NCBI RefSeq assembly: GCF_016918855.1
Contig: NZ_JADKYB010000037.1
Location: forward strand, 1 to 51,902
Length of the DNA stretch: 51,902 bases
DNA from: Actinacidiphila acididurans
GTDB taxonomy: Bacteria; Actinomycetota; Actinomycetes; Streptomycetales; Streptomycetaceae
Direction of reading: 5' to 3'
A program made the position numbers and the translations under genes. Within the stretch, counting starts at the first letter, position 1. Each line of letters starts with the position of its first letter. A model generated the notes under the pieces. The model saw only the letters and a program-made list of their open reading frames with translations, was not told where the DNA came from and made no database searches. Below, one piece after another: positions 32,992-41,968 of the stretch.

Positions 32992-35900
32992 TCAGGCCGC
33001 TGCCGCCCGCACCTCGCCGATGAAGGTGCGCCACAGCTCGGCGTACCGCCCGTCGCGGGCCAGCAGCTGCTCGTGGGTGCCGTCCTCGATCACCCGGCCG
33101 TGGTCGAGCAGCACCACCCGGTCGGCCCGGGCGGCGGTGGTCAGCCGGTGCGCGACGACCAGGGTGGTGCGGCGCACCGCGAGCCGGTCCGCGGCCTGGT
33201 TGACCAGGGCCTCGGTGGCCAGGTCCAAGGCCGCGGTGGCCTCGTCCAGCAGCAGGATCGCCGGATCGACCAGCTGGGCACGGGCCAGGGCGATCAACTG
33301 CCGCTGTCCGGCCGACAGGTTCCGGCCCCGCTCGGCGACCTGGTGCAGGTAGCCGCCGTCCAGGGTGGCGATCATCGAGTGGGCGCCGACCGCCCGGGCC
33401 GCCGCCTCCACCTCGGCGTCGGTGGCGTCCATCCGGCCGTAGGCGATCGCGTCACGTATGGTGCCCGCGAACAGGTACGGCTCCTGCGGGACGACACCGA
33501 GCCGCTGGCGGTAGGCCGTCAGGTCGAGCTCGCGGATGTCGGCGCCGTCCACCCGCACGGCGCCCCCGGTCGGGTCGTAGAACCGGGCGACCATCTTGAC
33601 CAGCGTGGACTTTCCGGCGCCGGTCTCGCCCACGAAGGCGACGGTCTGCCCCGCGGGTATCCGCAGGTCGACGCCGGCCAGGGCCTCGGCGCCCTCCGCG
33701 TCGGCGCCGCCGTAGCGGAAGTGCACGTCCTCGAGCGTGATCTCGCCGCGCAGGTCACCGACGGGACGCGGCCGTTCGGGCGCAGGGGTGGTGGTGGGCT
33801 CGCGCAGCAGCTCCCGGATCCGGCCCAGCGAGACCGACGCCTGCTGGTAGCCGTCGAAGACCTGGGAGAGCTGCTGGACGGGCGAGAAGAACAGGTCGAT
33901 GTAGAGCAGGTACGCCACCAGGGCGCCCGCCGTCAGGGTGCCGTCCTTGACCCGCTGGGCGCCGACGATCAGCACCAGGGCCGCGGCGACGCTGGACAGC
34001 AACTGCACGAACGGGAAGTAGACCGAGATCAGGAACTGCCCGCGCACCCGCGCCTTCAGGTAGTCCAGGCTGCGCTGCCGGAAGCGCTCGGCGCCGCGCC
34101 GCTCGCCACGGAATGCCTGCACGATGCGCAGGCCCGCGACGTGCTCCTGGAGGTCGGCGTTGACGACCGCGACCCGTTCGCGGGCCAGCGTGTACGCCTT
34201 CACCGAGGTGCGGCGGAAGATCCAGGTGGCGGCGACCAGGACGGGGAGGGTGGCGAACACCATCAGGGCGAGCTGGACGTCGATGGCCAGCAGTGCCACC
34301 AGGATGCCGACGAAAGTGAGCAGACTGACCAGCGCGGTGACCAGGCCGGTCTGCAGGAACGTGGACAACGCGTCCACGTCCGTGGTCATCCGCGTCATGA
34401 TGCGGCCGGTGAGTTCGCGCTCGTAGAAGTCCAGGCCCAGGCGGTGCAGGTGGGCGAAGATCTTCACGCGCAGGGTGTAGAGGACGCGTTCGCCGGTGCG
34501 GCCGGTGAGCAGGGTGGAGCCCCATTCCACGGCCCACTGGACCAGGACCAGGACCAGGCCCAGCAGGGAGGCCGCCCAGACCGCGCCCAGCGCCTGCTGG
34601 CGCACCCCCGCGTCGATGCCGTGCCGGATCAGCACCGGCAGCAGCAGCCCGGCGAAGGCGTCGACGGCGACCAGGCCCAGGCTGATCAGCAAGGGGGTGC
34701 GGAAGCCGCGCAGCATCGCGCGCAGGCCGAATCCCGGGTCGGCGGCGGTGGCCTCTTCCTCGTCCACGTCCGGGGCGTCGGTGGCGGGTGGCAGCGCTGC
34801 CACCTTGGCCAGCAGCTCCGGGGTGGCGGGCATGCCGGCCAGCGCCCCGGCCATGGCACCGCGGCCCGGACCGATCGCGGGGGCACTGGTGGGCGCGCCC
34901 CGCACGCCGGCCTGGTCCTCCGCGTCACTCCCGGCCGGTCGCCGGTCCGCCGGCCACAGCTCCGGGGTGATGCCGGCCGCCCGCGCCCGGTCGTCGGCGG
35001 TCGCCGCGGCGGCGCCGTCCTCGCGGGCGAGCAGTTCCTCGGCCTCCGCGGCGACGCTGCCCGCGCCCGGCCCGCCGGACGAGGCGGCCACCGCGCCCGC
35101 CGGATCGAGTTCCACCACGTCCGCGCCGAGCGCGTCCGGGTCGGTGAGCAGCGCCCGGTACAGCGGACTGCGCTCCTGCAACTCCTCGTCGGTGCCGATG
35201 TCCGACAGCCGGCCGGCGTCCAGGACGGCGATCCGGTCCGCGAGCTCCAGGGTGGAGCGGCGGTGGGCGATCAGCAGGGTGGTGCGGCCGCGCATCACCT
35301 CGCGCAGGGCGTCGAAGATCTCCGCCTCGACCCGGGCGTCGACCGCGGAGGTGGCGTCGTCGAGCAGTAGCAGCCGGGGGTCGGTGAGGACCGCCCGGGC
35401 CAGGGCGACCCGCTGCCGCTGGCCGCCGGAGAGGGTCAGGCCCTGCTCGCCGACGACCGTGTCGTAGCCGTCGGGCAGCGCCATGATGAAGTCGTGCGCC
35501 TGGGCCGTGCGGGTGGCGGCGAGGATCTCCTCCTCGGTGGCGTCCGGCCGTCCGAACGCGATGTTGGCCCGCACGGTGTCGGAGAACAGGAAGCTGTCCT
35601 CGGGGACCATGCCGATCGCGGCGCGCAGCGAATCGAAGGTCAGGTCCCGTACGTCCGTGCCGCCGATCCGCACCGAGCCGCCGGTGACGTCGTACAGCCG
35701 CGGCAGCAGCAGGGAGACGGTGGACTTCCCGGAGCCGGAGGCGCCGACCAGGGCGACGGTCTCGCCGGGGGCGACCCGCAGGTCGAAGCCGTCCAGGACC
35801 GGGCGCTCGGGCTGGTAGCCGAAGGTGACGTCGTCGAACTCGACGGTGGCGGGGGCGTCGGCGGGCAGGGTGTCGGGGCCCTCCTCCAGGGTGGGCCGCG

Positions 35901-36885
35901 TGTCGATCAGCTCCAGGACCCGCTCGACGCCCGCCCGGGCCTGCTGGCCGACGGTGAGCATCATGGTGAGCATCCGGACCGGGCCGGTGAGCTGGGCGAG
36001 GTACGTGGAGAACGCGACGAAGGTGCCCAGCGTGATCTGGCCCCGGGCGGCCATCCAGCCGCCCAGCGCCAGCATGCCGATCTGGCCGAAGGAGGGGACC
36101 GCCTGGAGCGCCGGGGTGTAGCGGGCGGACAGCCGCACGGTGCGCAACCGGCCGGCGAACAGCCGGCGGCTGACAGTGCGCAGCTTGTCCATCTCCTGCT
36201 GTTCCTGGCCGAAGCCCTTGACCACGCGCACGCCGGTCACCGAGCCGTCCACGATCCCGGCGACGGCGGCGGCCTGACCCTGGGCGTACCAGGTGGCGGG
36301 GAACAGCCGCTTGCGGGAGCGGTCCGCGATGAACCACAGGGCCGGGGCGACGGCCAGCGCGATCAGGGTGAGCAGCGGGGAGAGGACCAGCATGACCACC
36401 AGGGACAGCAGGAAGAGCAGCAGGTTGCCGATCATGACGGGCATCATGAACAACAAACCTTGAATCAGCTGAAGGTCGCTGGTGGCGCGGCCGACGACCT
36501 GCCCGGTGTTCAGCTCGTCCTGGCGGCGACCGTCGAGCCGCATGATCGTGCCGAACATCTCGTTGCGCAGGTCGTGCTGGACGTCGAGGGCGAGCCGGCC
36601 GCCGTAGAAACGGCGCATGTAGGTAAGTGCGTAGACCACCACTGCGGCGACGACCAGCGCCGCGGCCCAGGGGGCCAGCGGCTTGTCGTGCCGGACGATC
36701 ACGTCGTCGATGATCAGCTTGGGAACCAGCGGGACGAGGGCGGTGACCGCCATGCCGGCCAGTGACGCGCCGAAGGCGAGCAGGACACTGCGCTTGTAGC
36801 GCCAGGAGTACCCGACCAGGCGGCGGAGCCATCCCTGCTCCCGCCCGCCGTCATCCACCGCCGTCACCGGCTTCGGCTCTCTCAC
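32992..36885 (-). CDS. Fused asymmetric ABC exporter (TMD-NBD-TMD-NBD)
   Basis: 1297 aa from GTG at 36885 (GGGAGGA 4-5 bases upstream). Half one: six helices (about 30-320), then an NBD with Walker A GASGSGKST (about 381), LSGGQ and Walker B LLLLDDATSAVD (about 508). Half two: helices (about 720-1020), an NBD with GETGAGKST (about 1086), LSAGQ and ILLLDEATAALD (about 1212). An acidic/Ala-Pro linker of about 100 residues joins them. The first Walker B has Asp instead of the catalytic Glu, and it pairs with the divergent LSAGQ, so one ATP site is degenerate as in heterodimeric multidrug exporters. Substrate unknown; export of drugs or lipids is likely. Confidence 0.93.
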   Translation of the reverse strand: MREPKPVTAVDDGGREQGWLRRLVGYSWRYKRSVLLAFGASLAGMAVTALVPLVPKLIIDDVIVRHDKPLAPWAAALVVAAVVVYALTYMRRFYGGRLALDVQHDLRNEMFGTIMRLDGRRQDELNTGQVVGRATSDLQLIQGLLFMMPVMIGNLLLFLLSLVVMLVLSPLLTLIALAVAPALWFIADRSRKRLFPATWYAQGQAAAVAGIVDGSVTGVRVVKGFGQEQQEMDKLRTVSRRLFAGRLRTVRLSARYTPALQAVPSFGQIGMLALGGWMAARGQITLGTFVAFSTYLAQLTGPVRMLTMMLTVGQQARAGVERVLELIDTRPTLEEGPDTLPADAPATVEFDDVTFGYQPERPVLDGFDLRVAPGETVALVGASGSGKSTVSLLLPRLYDVTGGSVRIGGTDVRDLTFDSLRAAIGMVPEDSFLFSDTVRANIAFGRPDATEEEILAATRTAQAHDFIMALPDGYDTVVGEQGLTLSGGQRQRVALARAVLTDPRLLLLDDATSAVDARVEAEIFDALREVMRGRTTLLIAHRRSTLELADRIAVLDAGRLSDIGTDEELQERSPLYRALLTDPDALGADVVELDPAGAVAASSGGPGAGSVAAEAEELLAREDGAAAATADDRARAAGITPELWPADRRPAGSDAEDQAGVRGAPTSAPAIGPGRGAMAGALAGMPATPELLAKVAALPPATDAPDVDEEEATAADPGFGLRAMLRGFRTPLLISLGLVAVDAFAGLLLPVLIRHGIDAGVRQQALGAVWAASLLGLVLVLVQWAVEWGSTLLTGRTGERVLYTLRVKIFAHLHRLGLDFYERELTGRIMTRMTTDVDALSTFLQTGLVTALVSLLTFVGILVALLAIDVQLALMVFATLPVLVAATWIFRRTSVKAYTLARERVAVVNADLQEHVAGLRIVQAFRGERRGAERFRQRSLDYLKARVRGQFLISVYFPFVQLLSSVAAALVLIVGAQRVKDGTLTAGALVAYLLYIDLFFSPVQQLSQVFDGYQQASVSLGRIRELLREPTTTPAPERPRPVGDLRGEITLEDVHFRYGGADAEGAEALAGVDLRIPAGQTVAFVGETGAGKSTLVKMVARFYDPTGGAVRVDGADIRELDLTAYRQRLGVVPQEPYLFAGTIRDAIAYGRMDATDAEVEAAARAVGAHSMIATLDGGYLHQVAERGRNLSAGQRQLIALARAQLVDPAILLLDEATAALDLATEALVNQAADRLAVRRTTLVVAHRLTTAARADRVVLLDHGRVIEDGTHEQLLARDGRYAELWRTFIGEVRAAAA

Positions 36886-36985
36886 GCGGTCCTCCCTCGC
36901 GCCGCCCTGCACGTGTCCCGCACGTCTCCCGCACGGCCAAGTCCAACGCGCTGTGCTGCGCGTTTCATCCTCTCGCAACAGAACA

Positions 36986-37021
36986 ACGACCGAAGTCGTA
37001 CATGAGTGCGACTTCGGTCGT
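36986..37021 (-). terminator. Strong hairpin after the agmatinase gene
   Basis: Perfect 13-bp arms ACGACCGAAGTCG (36986-36998) and CGACTTCGGTCGT (37009-37021), 10-nt loop, followed on the minus strand by TGTTCTGTTG. It lies 36 bp past the speB stop and about 100 bp before the ABC gene. It could also be an operator for the ABC gene. Confidence 0.6.
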
Positions 37022-37057
37022 AGTCCCTTCGGGTGAATCTCCGGCAGGGTCGGGGGC

Positions 37058-38035
37058 TCAGCGCCCGGCGGCACCGCCCGAGCGGCCGGCCGCGATCTGC
37101 CGGCTCATGATCGTCGTGAGCTCGTAGGCGGTGTGGGAGGCGGCCACCGAGGTGATCTCGGCGTGGTCGTAGGGCGGGGCGACCTCCACCACGTCGGCCG
37201 AGACGAGACGGCAGGCGGCAAGTCCGCGCAGGATCTCCAGCAGTTCGCGGGAGGTGAGCCCGCCCGCCTCCGGAGTGCCCGTGCCGGGGGCGTGCGCCGG
37301 GTCCAGGACGTCGATGTCGACCGACACGTACAGCGGCCGGTCGCCGATCCGCTCCCGCAGTTGCCGGACCACCTCGTCCACGCCACGCCGCATGACGTCG
37401 GCCGAGGTCACGATGCCGAAGCCCATCTTCGCGTCGTCGTCGAGGTCCTTCCGGCCGTACAGCGGGCCGCGGGTGCCCACATGGGAGAGGGCGGAGGTGT
37501 CGAGCAACCCCTCCTCGACGGCCCGGCGGAAGGGCGTGCCGTGGGTGTAGGCCGCGCCGAAGTAGGTGTCCCAGGTGTCCAGGTGCGCGTCGAAGTGCAG
37601 CAGGGCCACCGGGCCGTGCCGCCGGGCGACCGCGCGCAGCAGGGGCAGTGCGATGGTGTGGTCGCCGCCGAGCGTCATCAGGCGGGCACCGGTGTCCAGC
37701 AGGTCGCCGGCCGCGCCTTCGACGGTCTCGACGGCCTCGTTGATGTCGAACGGGTTGACCGCGATGTCCCCGGCGTCCGCCACCTGGGCGAGCGCGAAGG
37801 GCGACGCGTCCTGCGCCGGGTTGTAGGGGCGCAGCAGGCGCGACGCCTCCCGCACGGCGTTGCCGCCGAAGCGCGCGCCGGGCCGGTAGGAGACGCCGGA
37901 GTCGAAGGGCACACCGACGACGGCGACGTCCGCGGTGCCCACCTCGTCGAGCCGGGGCAACCGGGCGAAGGTGGCGGGACCGGCGTAGCGCGGGACGCGC
38001 GAGGAGTCGACGGGACCGCGCGGTGCGCTGCTCAT
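37058..38035 (-). CDS. speB: Agmatinase family ureohydrolase
   Basis: 325 aa. The Mn cluster ligands are GGDHT (His126), HFDAHLDTWD (Asp149, His151, Asp153) and SVDIDVLDP (Asp240, Asp242). GTGTPEAGGLTSRELLEIL follows as in agmatinases and guanidinobutyrases. It hydrolyses a guanidino compound to urea and an amine. YRPGARFGGNAVREASRLLRPYN is a conserved substrate-entry segment. AGAGG lies before the ATG. It is divergent from the gene at 38253. Whether the substrate is agmatine, guanidinobutyrate or guanidinopropionate cannot be told from sequence. Confidence 0.88.
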   Translation of the reverse strand: MSSAPRGPVDSSRVPRYAGPATFARLPRLDEVGTADVAVVGVPFDSGVSYRPGARFGGNAVREASRLLRPYNPAQDASPFALAQVADAGDIAVNPFDINEAVETVEGAAGDLLDTGARLMTLGGDHTIALPLLRAVARRHGPVALLHFDAHLDTWDTYFGAAYTHGTPFRRAVEEGLLDTSALSHVGTRGPLYGRKDLDDDAKMGFGIVTSADVMRRGVDEVVRQLRERIGDRPLYVSVDIDVLDPAHAPGTGTPEAGGLTSRELLEILRGLAACRLVSADVVEVAPPYDHAEITSVAASHTAYELTTIMSRQIAAGRSGGAAGR

Positions 38036-38252
38036 GCTGCCTCTTTCCTGCTCATTTTTCCGGCTCGTGGCCGACCTGCGGCGGACGGGGACGCCGCCGT
38101 CCCGGACGCCGACCCTACGGGCCGGGGCCGCCGCACCGGGATGTACGTTTCCACCAAATCGGGCGCGCCATTGCGCCGCGACGGCGAGCCGCGTCCCAGG
38201 ACCGCAACCTCGGCCGTCGCACGCCCGTACGGCGGGGCGGGAGAATGTGCGC

Positions 38253-39056
38253 ATGCCTATGGACTCCGCGCCCACCGCCCCTTCCCGCCAGGAACTCGTC
38301 GAACACCTGATACGTACCCGGATCGCCGGGGACGTCGCCACCAGCCGGGAGAACAACCTCGACCACTACCGGGAGCTCGCCGAGGGCAACCGGCACTTCT
38401 GGCTCGGACTGGAGCTCGGCGACCGCTGGCAGGACCCGGCGGACGTGCTGAAGGTCATGGTCGAGCGGTGCGGGGTGGTCGCCGACCCCGGCCACCGGCG
38501 CGGCCAGGACACCATCGACCCCGAGCTGACCGTCGACGCGCTGGACCGCATGGCCGCCGTGCTGCAGAAGGCGGCGGAGAACTCCTCCGGCGTGCTGGTG
38601 GCGACCGGCCACCCGGCCGGCCTGTTCGCGGTGCACCGGGTGCTGGCCGAGGCGCTGCGGGCGGCCGGCTGCACCGTCATCGAGCCCGCGGAGCACCTGT
38701 ACGCGGACGGCGGTGAGATCCGTCACATGACGGGGGTCGCCATGCTGCACCGGGGCGGCGGCCTGATGCACACCCACTCCCCCGAGCCCATGCGCAAGAT
38801 CCTCGACGCCCTGGAGCGGGACGGCCGGCCGCTCCCCGACGTAGTGGTCGCCGACCACGGCTGGGCCGGGTACGCCGGCAGCCAGGGCATCGACACCGTG
38901 GGCTTCGCGGACTGCAACGACCCCGCCCTGTTCATCGGCGAGGCCGAGAGCACCGTCCTGGTGAGCGTCCCCCTGGACGACAACGTGTCGCCGCACCACT
39001 ACGCGCCGATGACCGCGTACCTGCTGGCCGCGGCCGGCCTGGACGGACGGTCCTGA
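38253..39056 (+). CDS. Conserved actinobacterial protein, sometimes annotated phosphatase
   Basis: 267 aa. LIRTRIAGDVATSRENNLDHYRELAEGNRHFWLGLELGDRW opens the protein. VLVATGHPAGLFAVHRVLAEAL resembles a nucleotide/sugar-phosphate Rossmann turn, and LMHTHSPEPMRKIL, VVADHGWAGYAGSQGIDTVGFADCNDPALFIGEAE and VPLDDNVSPHHYAPMTAYLL are strongly conserved-looking blocks. I recall Streptomyces homologues labelled phosphatase, but I see no standard phosphatase motif. The ATG at 38253 has GGGAGA 8 bases upstream; GTG 38247 and ATG 38259 are less well placed. Role unknown. Confidence 0.7.
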   Translation: MPMDSAPTAPSRQELVEHLIRTRIAGDVATSRENNLDHYRELAEGNRHFWLGLELGDRWQDPADVLKVMVERCGVVADPGHRRGQDTIDPELTVDALDRMAAVLQKAAENSSGVLVATGHPAGLFAVHRVLAEALRAAGCTVIEPAEHLYADGGEIRHMTGVAMLHRGGGLMHTHSPEPMRKILDALERDGRPLPDVVVADHGWAGYAGSQGIDTVGFADCNDPALFIGEAESTVLVSVPLDDNVSPHHYAPMTAYLLAAAGLDGRS

Positions 39057-39070
39057 GCCCGGCCGTCCTC

Positions 39071-39098
39071 GTCCGCGGGGTCCGCACTCCCGTCGGAC
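39071..39098. terminator. Hairpin between convergent genes
   Basis: GTCCG, C, GGG (39071-39079) pairs with CCC, GT, CGGAC (39089-39098). It lies 14 bp past one stop and 4 bp before the other gene's stop. Confidence 0.4.
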
Positions 39099-39102
39099 GT
39101 CC

Positions 39103-40098
39103 TCACGCCCGCGGGACGCGGACCAGGCCCTCCTGGATGACGGAGACGGCCAGCCGCCCGTCCTGGGTGTAGATCCTGGCTGTGCCCAGGCCCCGGCCGC
39201 CGGAGGAGGACGGGCTCTGCTGGTCGTACAGCAGCCATTCGTCGGCGCGGAAGGGCCGGTGGAACCACATGGCGTGGTCCAGGCTGGCGCCCACGACGTC
39301 GCCGACGGCCCAGCCACCGCGGCCGTGGGCGAGCAGGACCGAGTCCAGCAGGGTCATGTCCGACACATAGGTGGCCAGGCAGACGTGGAGCAGGGGGTCG
39401 TCGGCGAGCTTGCCGCGGGTGCGGAACCACACCTGGGAGCGCGGCTCGCGGGACACCCCTGCGGTCAGGAACGGCGGATCACCGGCGTAGCGCAGGTCGA
39501 CGGCGGCGCGCGCCTCCAGGAGGCGGTCCACGACGGTGGGGTCGGGGAACTTGTCCGCGTGCGCCGGCAGCAGTTCCTCGGAGGTCGGCAGCGTCTCCGG
39601 GTCCGGCGCGGGCGGCATCGGTTCCTGGTGGTCCAGGCCCTCCTCGTGGGCCTGGAAGGAGGCCGAGAGGTGGAAGATCGGCTGGCCGTGCTGGACGGCG
39701 ACCACGCGGCGAGTGGTGAAGGAGCCACCGTCGCGGATGCGGTCCACCTGGTACACGATGGGCGCGCCCGGATCGCCCGAACGCAGGAAGTACGCGTGCA
39801 GCGAGTGCGCGCCGCGCTCCTGCGGCACGGTGCGCCCGGCGGCCACCAGGGCCTGCGCGGCGACCTGGCCGCCGAAGACCCGCGGCACCACTGCGGCGCG
39901 GCTGTGCCCGCGGAAGATGTCCTGCTCGATCCGCTCCAGGTCCAGGAGCGCGAGCAGGGCGTCCAGCGGTTCGTGCGCCGCCCTCGCCGCCCCCGGGACG
40001 GCGGCGGTGCGGCCGTCCGGGGGCAGGCGGTCGGAACCGGCGGCCGGGCCGTCGTTCAGCGACGGGTCTCCGGAGCCGGTGATGGAGCGGTCGTTCAC
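39103..40098 (-). CDS. tesB: Acyl-CoA thioesterase II
   Basis: 331 aa from GTG at 40098, which overlaps the acyl-CoA dehydrogenase stop as GTGA. Double hotdog fold: first domain RVFGGQVAAQALVAAGRTVP, HSLHAYFLRSGDPGAPIVYQVDRIRDGGSFTTRRVVAVQHG and IFHLSASFQ; second SLDHAMWFHRPFRADEWLLYDQQSPSSSGGRGLGTARIYTQDGRLAVSVIQEGLVR. TesB enzymes hydrolyse acyl-CoAs to free acid and CoA. The Gln/Thr/Asp catalytic set fits the conserved segments. Coupling to the dehydrogenase suggests removal of acyl-CoA that stalls in the pathway. The first 40 residues are low complexity. Confidence 0.9.
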   Translation of the reverse strand: MNDRSITGSGDPSLNDGPAAGSDRLPPDGRTAAVPGAARAAHEPLDALLALLDLERIEQDIFRGHSRAAVVPRVFGGQVAAQALVAAGRTVPQERGAHSLHAYFLRSGDPGAPIVYQVDRIRDGGSFTTRRVVAVQHGQPIFHLSASFQAHEEGLDHQEPMPPAPDPETLPTSEELLPAHADKFPDPTVVDRLLEARAAVDLRYAGDPPFLTAGVSREPRSQVWFRTRGKLADDPLLHVCLATYVSDMTLLDSVLLAHGRGGWAVGDVVGASLDHAMWFHRPFRADEWLLYDQQSPSSSGGRGLGTARIYTQDGRLAVSVIQEGLVRVPRA

Positions 40099-41252
40099 AG
40101 GCCCATCGACTTGGCGATGATCGTCTTCATGACCTCGCTGGTGCCGCCGTAGATGCGGTTGACGCGGTTGTCGGCGTACAGGCGGGCGATCGGGTACTCG
40201 TTCATGTAGCCGTAGCCGCCGTGGAGCTGGAGGCAGCGGTCGATGACACGGGAGGCGACCTCGGTGCAGAACAGCTTGGCGGAGGCGGCGTCGGCGGCGG
40301 TCAGCTCGCGCAGGTCGTGGGCCTCCAGGGCCCGGTCGACCACCGCTTCGGCGGCGTCCACCTCGGCCTTGCAGGCCGCCAGCTCGAACTTGGTGTTCTG
40401 GAACGCGGCGACACTCTGGCCGAAGACGGTGCGCTCGCGCACGTACTCCTGGGTGAAGCGGATCGCGGCCGCGGCCTGGGCGTAGGCGCCGACGGCGATG
40501 GCCAGGCGCTCCTGCGGAAGGTTCTGCCCCAGGTAGGAGAAGCCCTTGCCCTCCTCGCCGAGCAGGTCCTCGACGGGCACCATGACGTCGGCGAAGGACA
40601 GCTCGGCGGTGTCGGAGGTCTTCAGGCCGATCTTGTCCAGCTTGCGGCCGACGGTGTAGCCGTCGGACTTGGTGTCGACGACGAACAGGGAGATGCCGGC
40701 CCGGCGGTCCTCGGGGCTGGGCGGTGCGGTGCGGGCGCAGACGATGACGCGGTCGGCGTGGACGCCGCCGGTGATGAAGGTTTTGGCGCCGTTGAGCACA
40801 TAGTGCCGGCCGTCGTCGGTGAGCTTGGCGGTGGTCTTCATGCCGGCCAGGTCCGAGCCGGTGCCGGGCTCGGTCATGGCGATGGCGAACATGGTCTCGC
40901 CGGTCACGAAGCCGGGCAGCCAGCGCTTCTTCTGCTCGTCGGTGGCGTACGCCATCACGTACGGCAGGCACAGGCCGACGTGGACGCCGCTGCCGCCGAA
41001 GCTGACCCCGGCGCGGGCGCACTCCTCGCTGATGACGGCCTGGAACTTGAAGCTGTGCTCGCCCGCGCCGCCGTACTCCTCGGGCACCTCGATGCCGAAG
41101 AGGCCCAGCTCGCCGAGCTTGTAGTAGAAGTCGCGCGGCACCTGCCCGGCGGCCAGCCACTCGTCGTGCACGGGGACGACCTCGGCCTCGATGAAGGCAC
41201 GTATCGTCTCGCGGAACGCCTCGTGGTCCTCGCTGTACACCGTACGGCGCAT
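40095..41252 (-). CDS. Acyl-CoA dehydrogenase (LCAD/IVD-like)
   Basis: 385 aa FAD flavoenzyme. FAIAMTEPGTGSDLAGMKTTA and YVLNGAKTFITGG form the flavin and substrate site, and LQLHGGYGYMNEYPIARLYADNRVNRIYGGTSEVMK is the C-terminal signature. The usual catalytic Glu position of short-chain enzymes reads Gly (IYGGT), while NLPQERLAIA supplies Glu248, the position used in long-chain and isovaleryl enzymes. It should therefore be active on long or branched acyl-CoA. GGGGAGG precedes the ATG. The gene follows tetR by 43 bp and overlaps tesB. Confidence 0.93.
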   Translation of the reverse strand: MRRTVYSEDHEAFRETIRAFIEAEVVPVHDEWLAAGQVPRDFYYKLGELGLFGIEVPEEYGGAGEHSFKFQAVISEECARAGVSFGGSGVHVGLCLPYVMAYATDEQKKRWLPGFVTGETMFAIAMTEPGTGSDLAGMKTTAKLTDDGRHYVLNGAKTFITGGVHADRVIVCARTAPPSPEDRRAGISLFVVDTKSDGYTVGRKLDKIGLKTSDTAELSFADVMVPVEDLLGEEGKGFSYLGQNLPQERLAIAVGAYAQAAAAIRFTQEYVRERTVFGQSVAAFQNTKFELAACKAEVDAAEAVVDRALEAHDLRELTAADAASAKLFCTEVASRVIDRCLQLHGGYGYMNEYPIARLYADNRVNRIYGGTSEVMKTIIAKSMGL

Positions 41253-41276
41253 GGCGCGCCTCCCCTCGACCCTGAA

Positions 41277-41294
41277 TAAGCAAGCGCTCAGTAA
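41277..41294. promoter_or_regulatory. Imperfect TetR-like operator before the acyl-CoA dehydrogenase gene
   Basis: TAAGCAAGCGCTCAGTAA, an imperfect palindrome around AGCGCT in the 43-bp gap between tetR and the dehydrogenase. The sequence differs from the large dyad at 41951, so a second regulator may act here. Confidence 0.35.
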
Positions 41295-41295
41295 G

Positions 41296-41928
41296 TTACC
41301 TTTCGGTCGGGTGAGCTGTCCAGGGCCGCCGGGGCGGGGCCTGGTTCTCCAGGGCCTCCAGCGCGCTGAGCGCGAGGCGGTGCAGCAGGGCGGCGGTGGA
41401 CGCGCGGTCGGGCAGGCCGCTCTGACCGCCCAGGTGCGGGGTGGAGTTGAGCAGGCCGAAGACCGCGTGGACGGCGGCACGGGCCTCCAGCACGCTGGCC
41501 TCCGGGTAGACCCGGCGCACCACGCCGACCCATTCCTCCACGTACTGCCGCTGGAGCTGGCGGACCAGCTTGCGGTCGGACTCGCGCAGCCGGTCCAGCT
41601 CGCGGTCGTGCAGGGTGATCAGCGGACGGTCGTCGATGGCGAAGTCGATGTGGCCGCGGATCAGCGCGTCCAGCGCCTGCGCGGGGTCGGGAGTCTCGGC
41701 GACCCGCATCCGGCCGGCGGCCAGCAGCCGGCCGCTGATGCCCACCAGCAGCTCGGCGAGCATGGCGTCCTTGCCCGCGAAGTGCCGGTAGAGGCCGGGG
41801 CCGCTGATGCCGACCGCGGCCCCTATCTCGTCCACGCCGACTCCGTGGAATCCGCGCTCGGCGAAGAGCCGGGCGGCTTCTCTCAGGATCTGCTCGCGCC
41901 GGTTTTCCACAGCCTTCGTCGGGTTCAT
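41296..41928 (-). CDS. TetR regulator of the acyl-CoA / carboxylase genes
   Basis: 210 aa. HTH: REQILREAARLFAERGFHGVGVDEIGAAVGISGPGLYRHFAGKDAMLAELL (about 12-62). The C-terminal ligand domain (TetR_C type) covers the rest. The ATG at 41928 lacks a ribosome site and lies 7 bp past a TAGACT -10 element, so the transcript is likely leaderless; a TTG at 41946 would lie upstream of that start. It is divergent from mccB across a 45-bp dyad and reads into the dehydrogenase and thioesterase genes. Its ligand is probably an acyl-CoA of the pathway. Confidence 0.92.
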   Translation of the reverse strand: MNPTKAVENRREQILREAARLFAERGFHGVGVDEIGAAVGISGPGLYRHFAGKDAMLAELLVGISGRLLAAGRMRVAETPDPAQALDALIRGHIDFAIDDRPLITLHDRELDRLRESDRKLVRQLQRQYVEEWVGVVRRVYPEASVLEARAAVHAVFGLLNSTPHLGGQSGLPDRASTAALLHRLALSALEALENQAPPRRPWTAHPTER

Positions 41929-41935
41929 GGGAATG

Positions 41936-41968
41936 AGTCTAGACAATCCCGTTAGCGAGCGTTAACGT
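41936..41968. promoter_or_regulatory. Overlapping divergent promoters of tetR and mccB
   Basis: Toward tetR: TTAACG (41965-41960), 18-bp spacer, TAGACT (41941-41936), then 7 bp to the ATG. Toward mccB: TAGACA (41940-41945), 17-bp spacer, TAACGT (41963-41968), giving a leader of about 40 nt. Both run into the left arm of the dyad. Confidence 0.45.

Noticed and set aside
32986..35370. 794-codon plus-strand open frame opposite the ABC exporter
   Set aside because: Antisense of a GC-rich gene. Residues such as long DQQ/GGA runs follow from the codon bias of the real gene; no motif.
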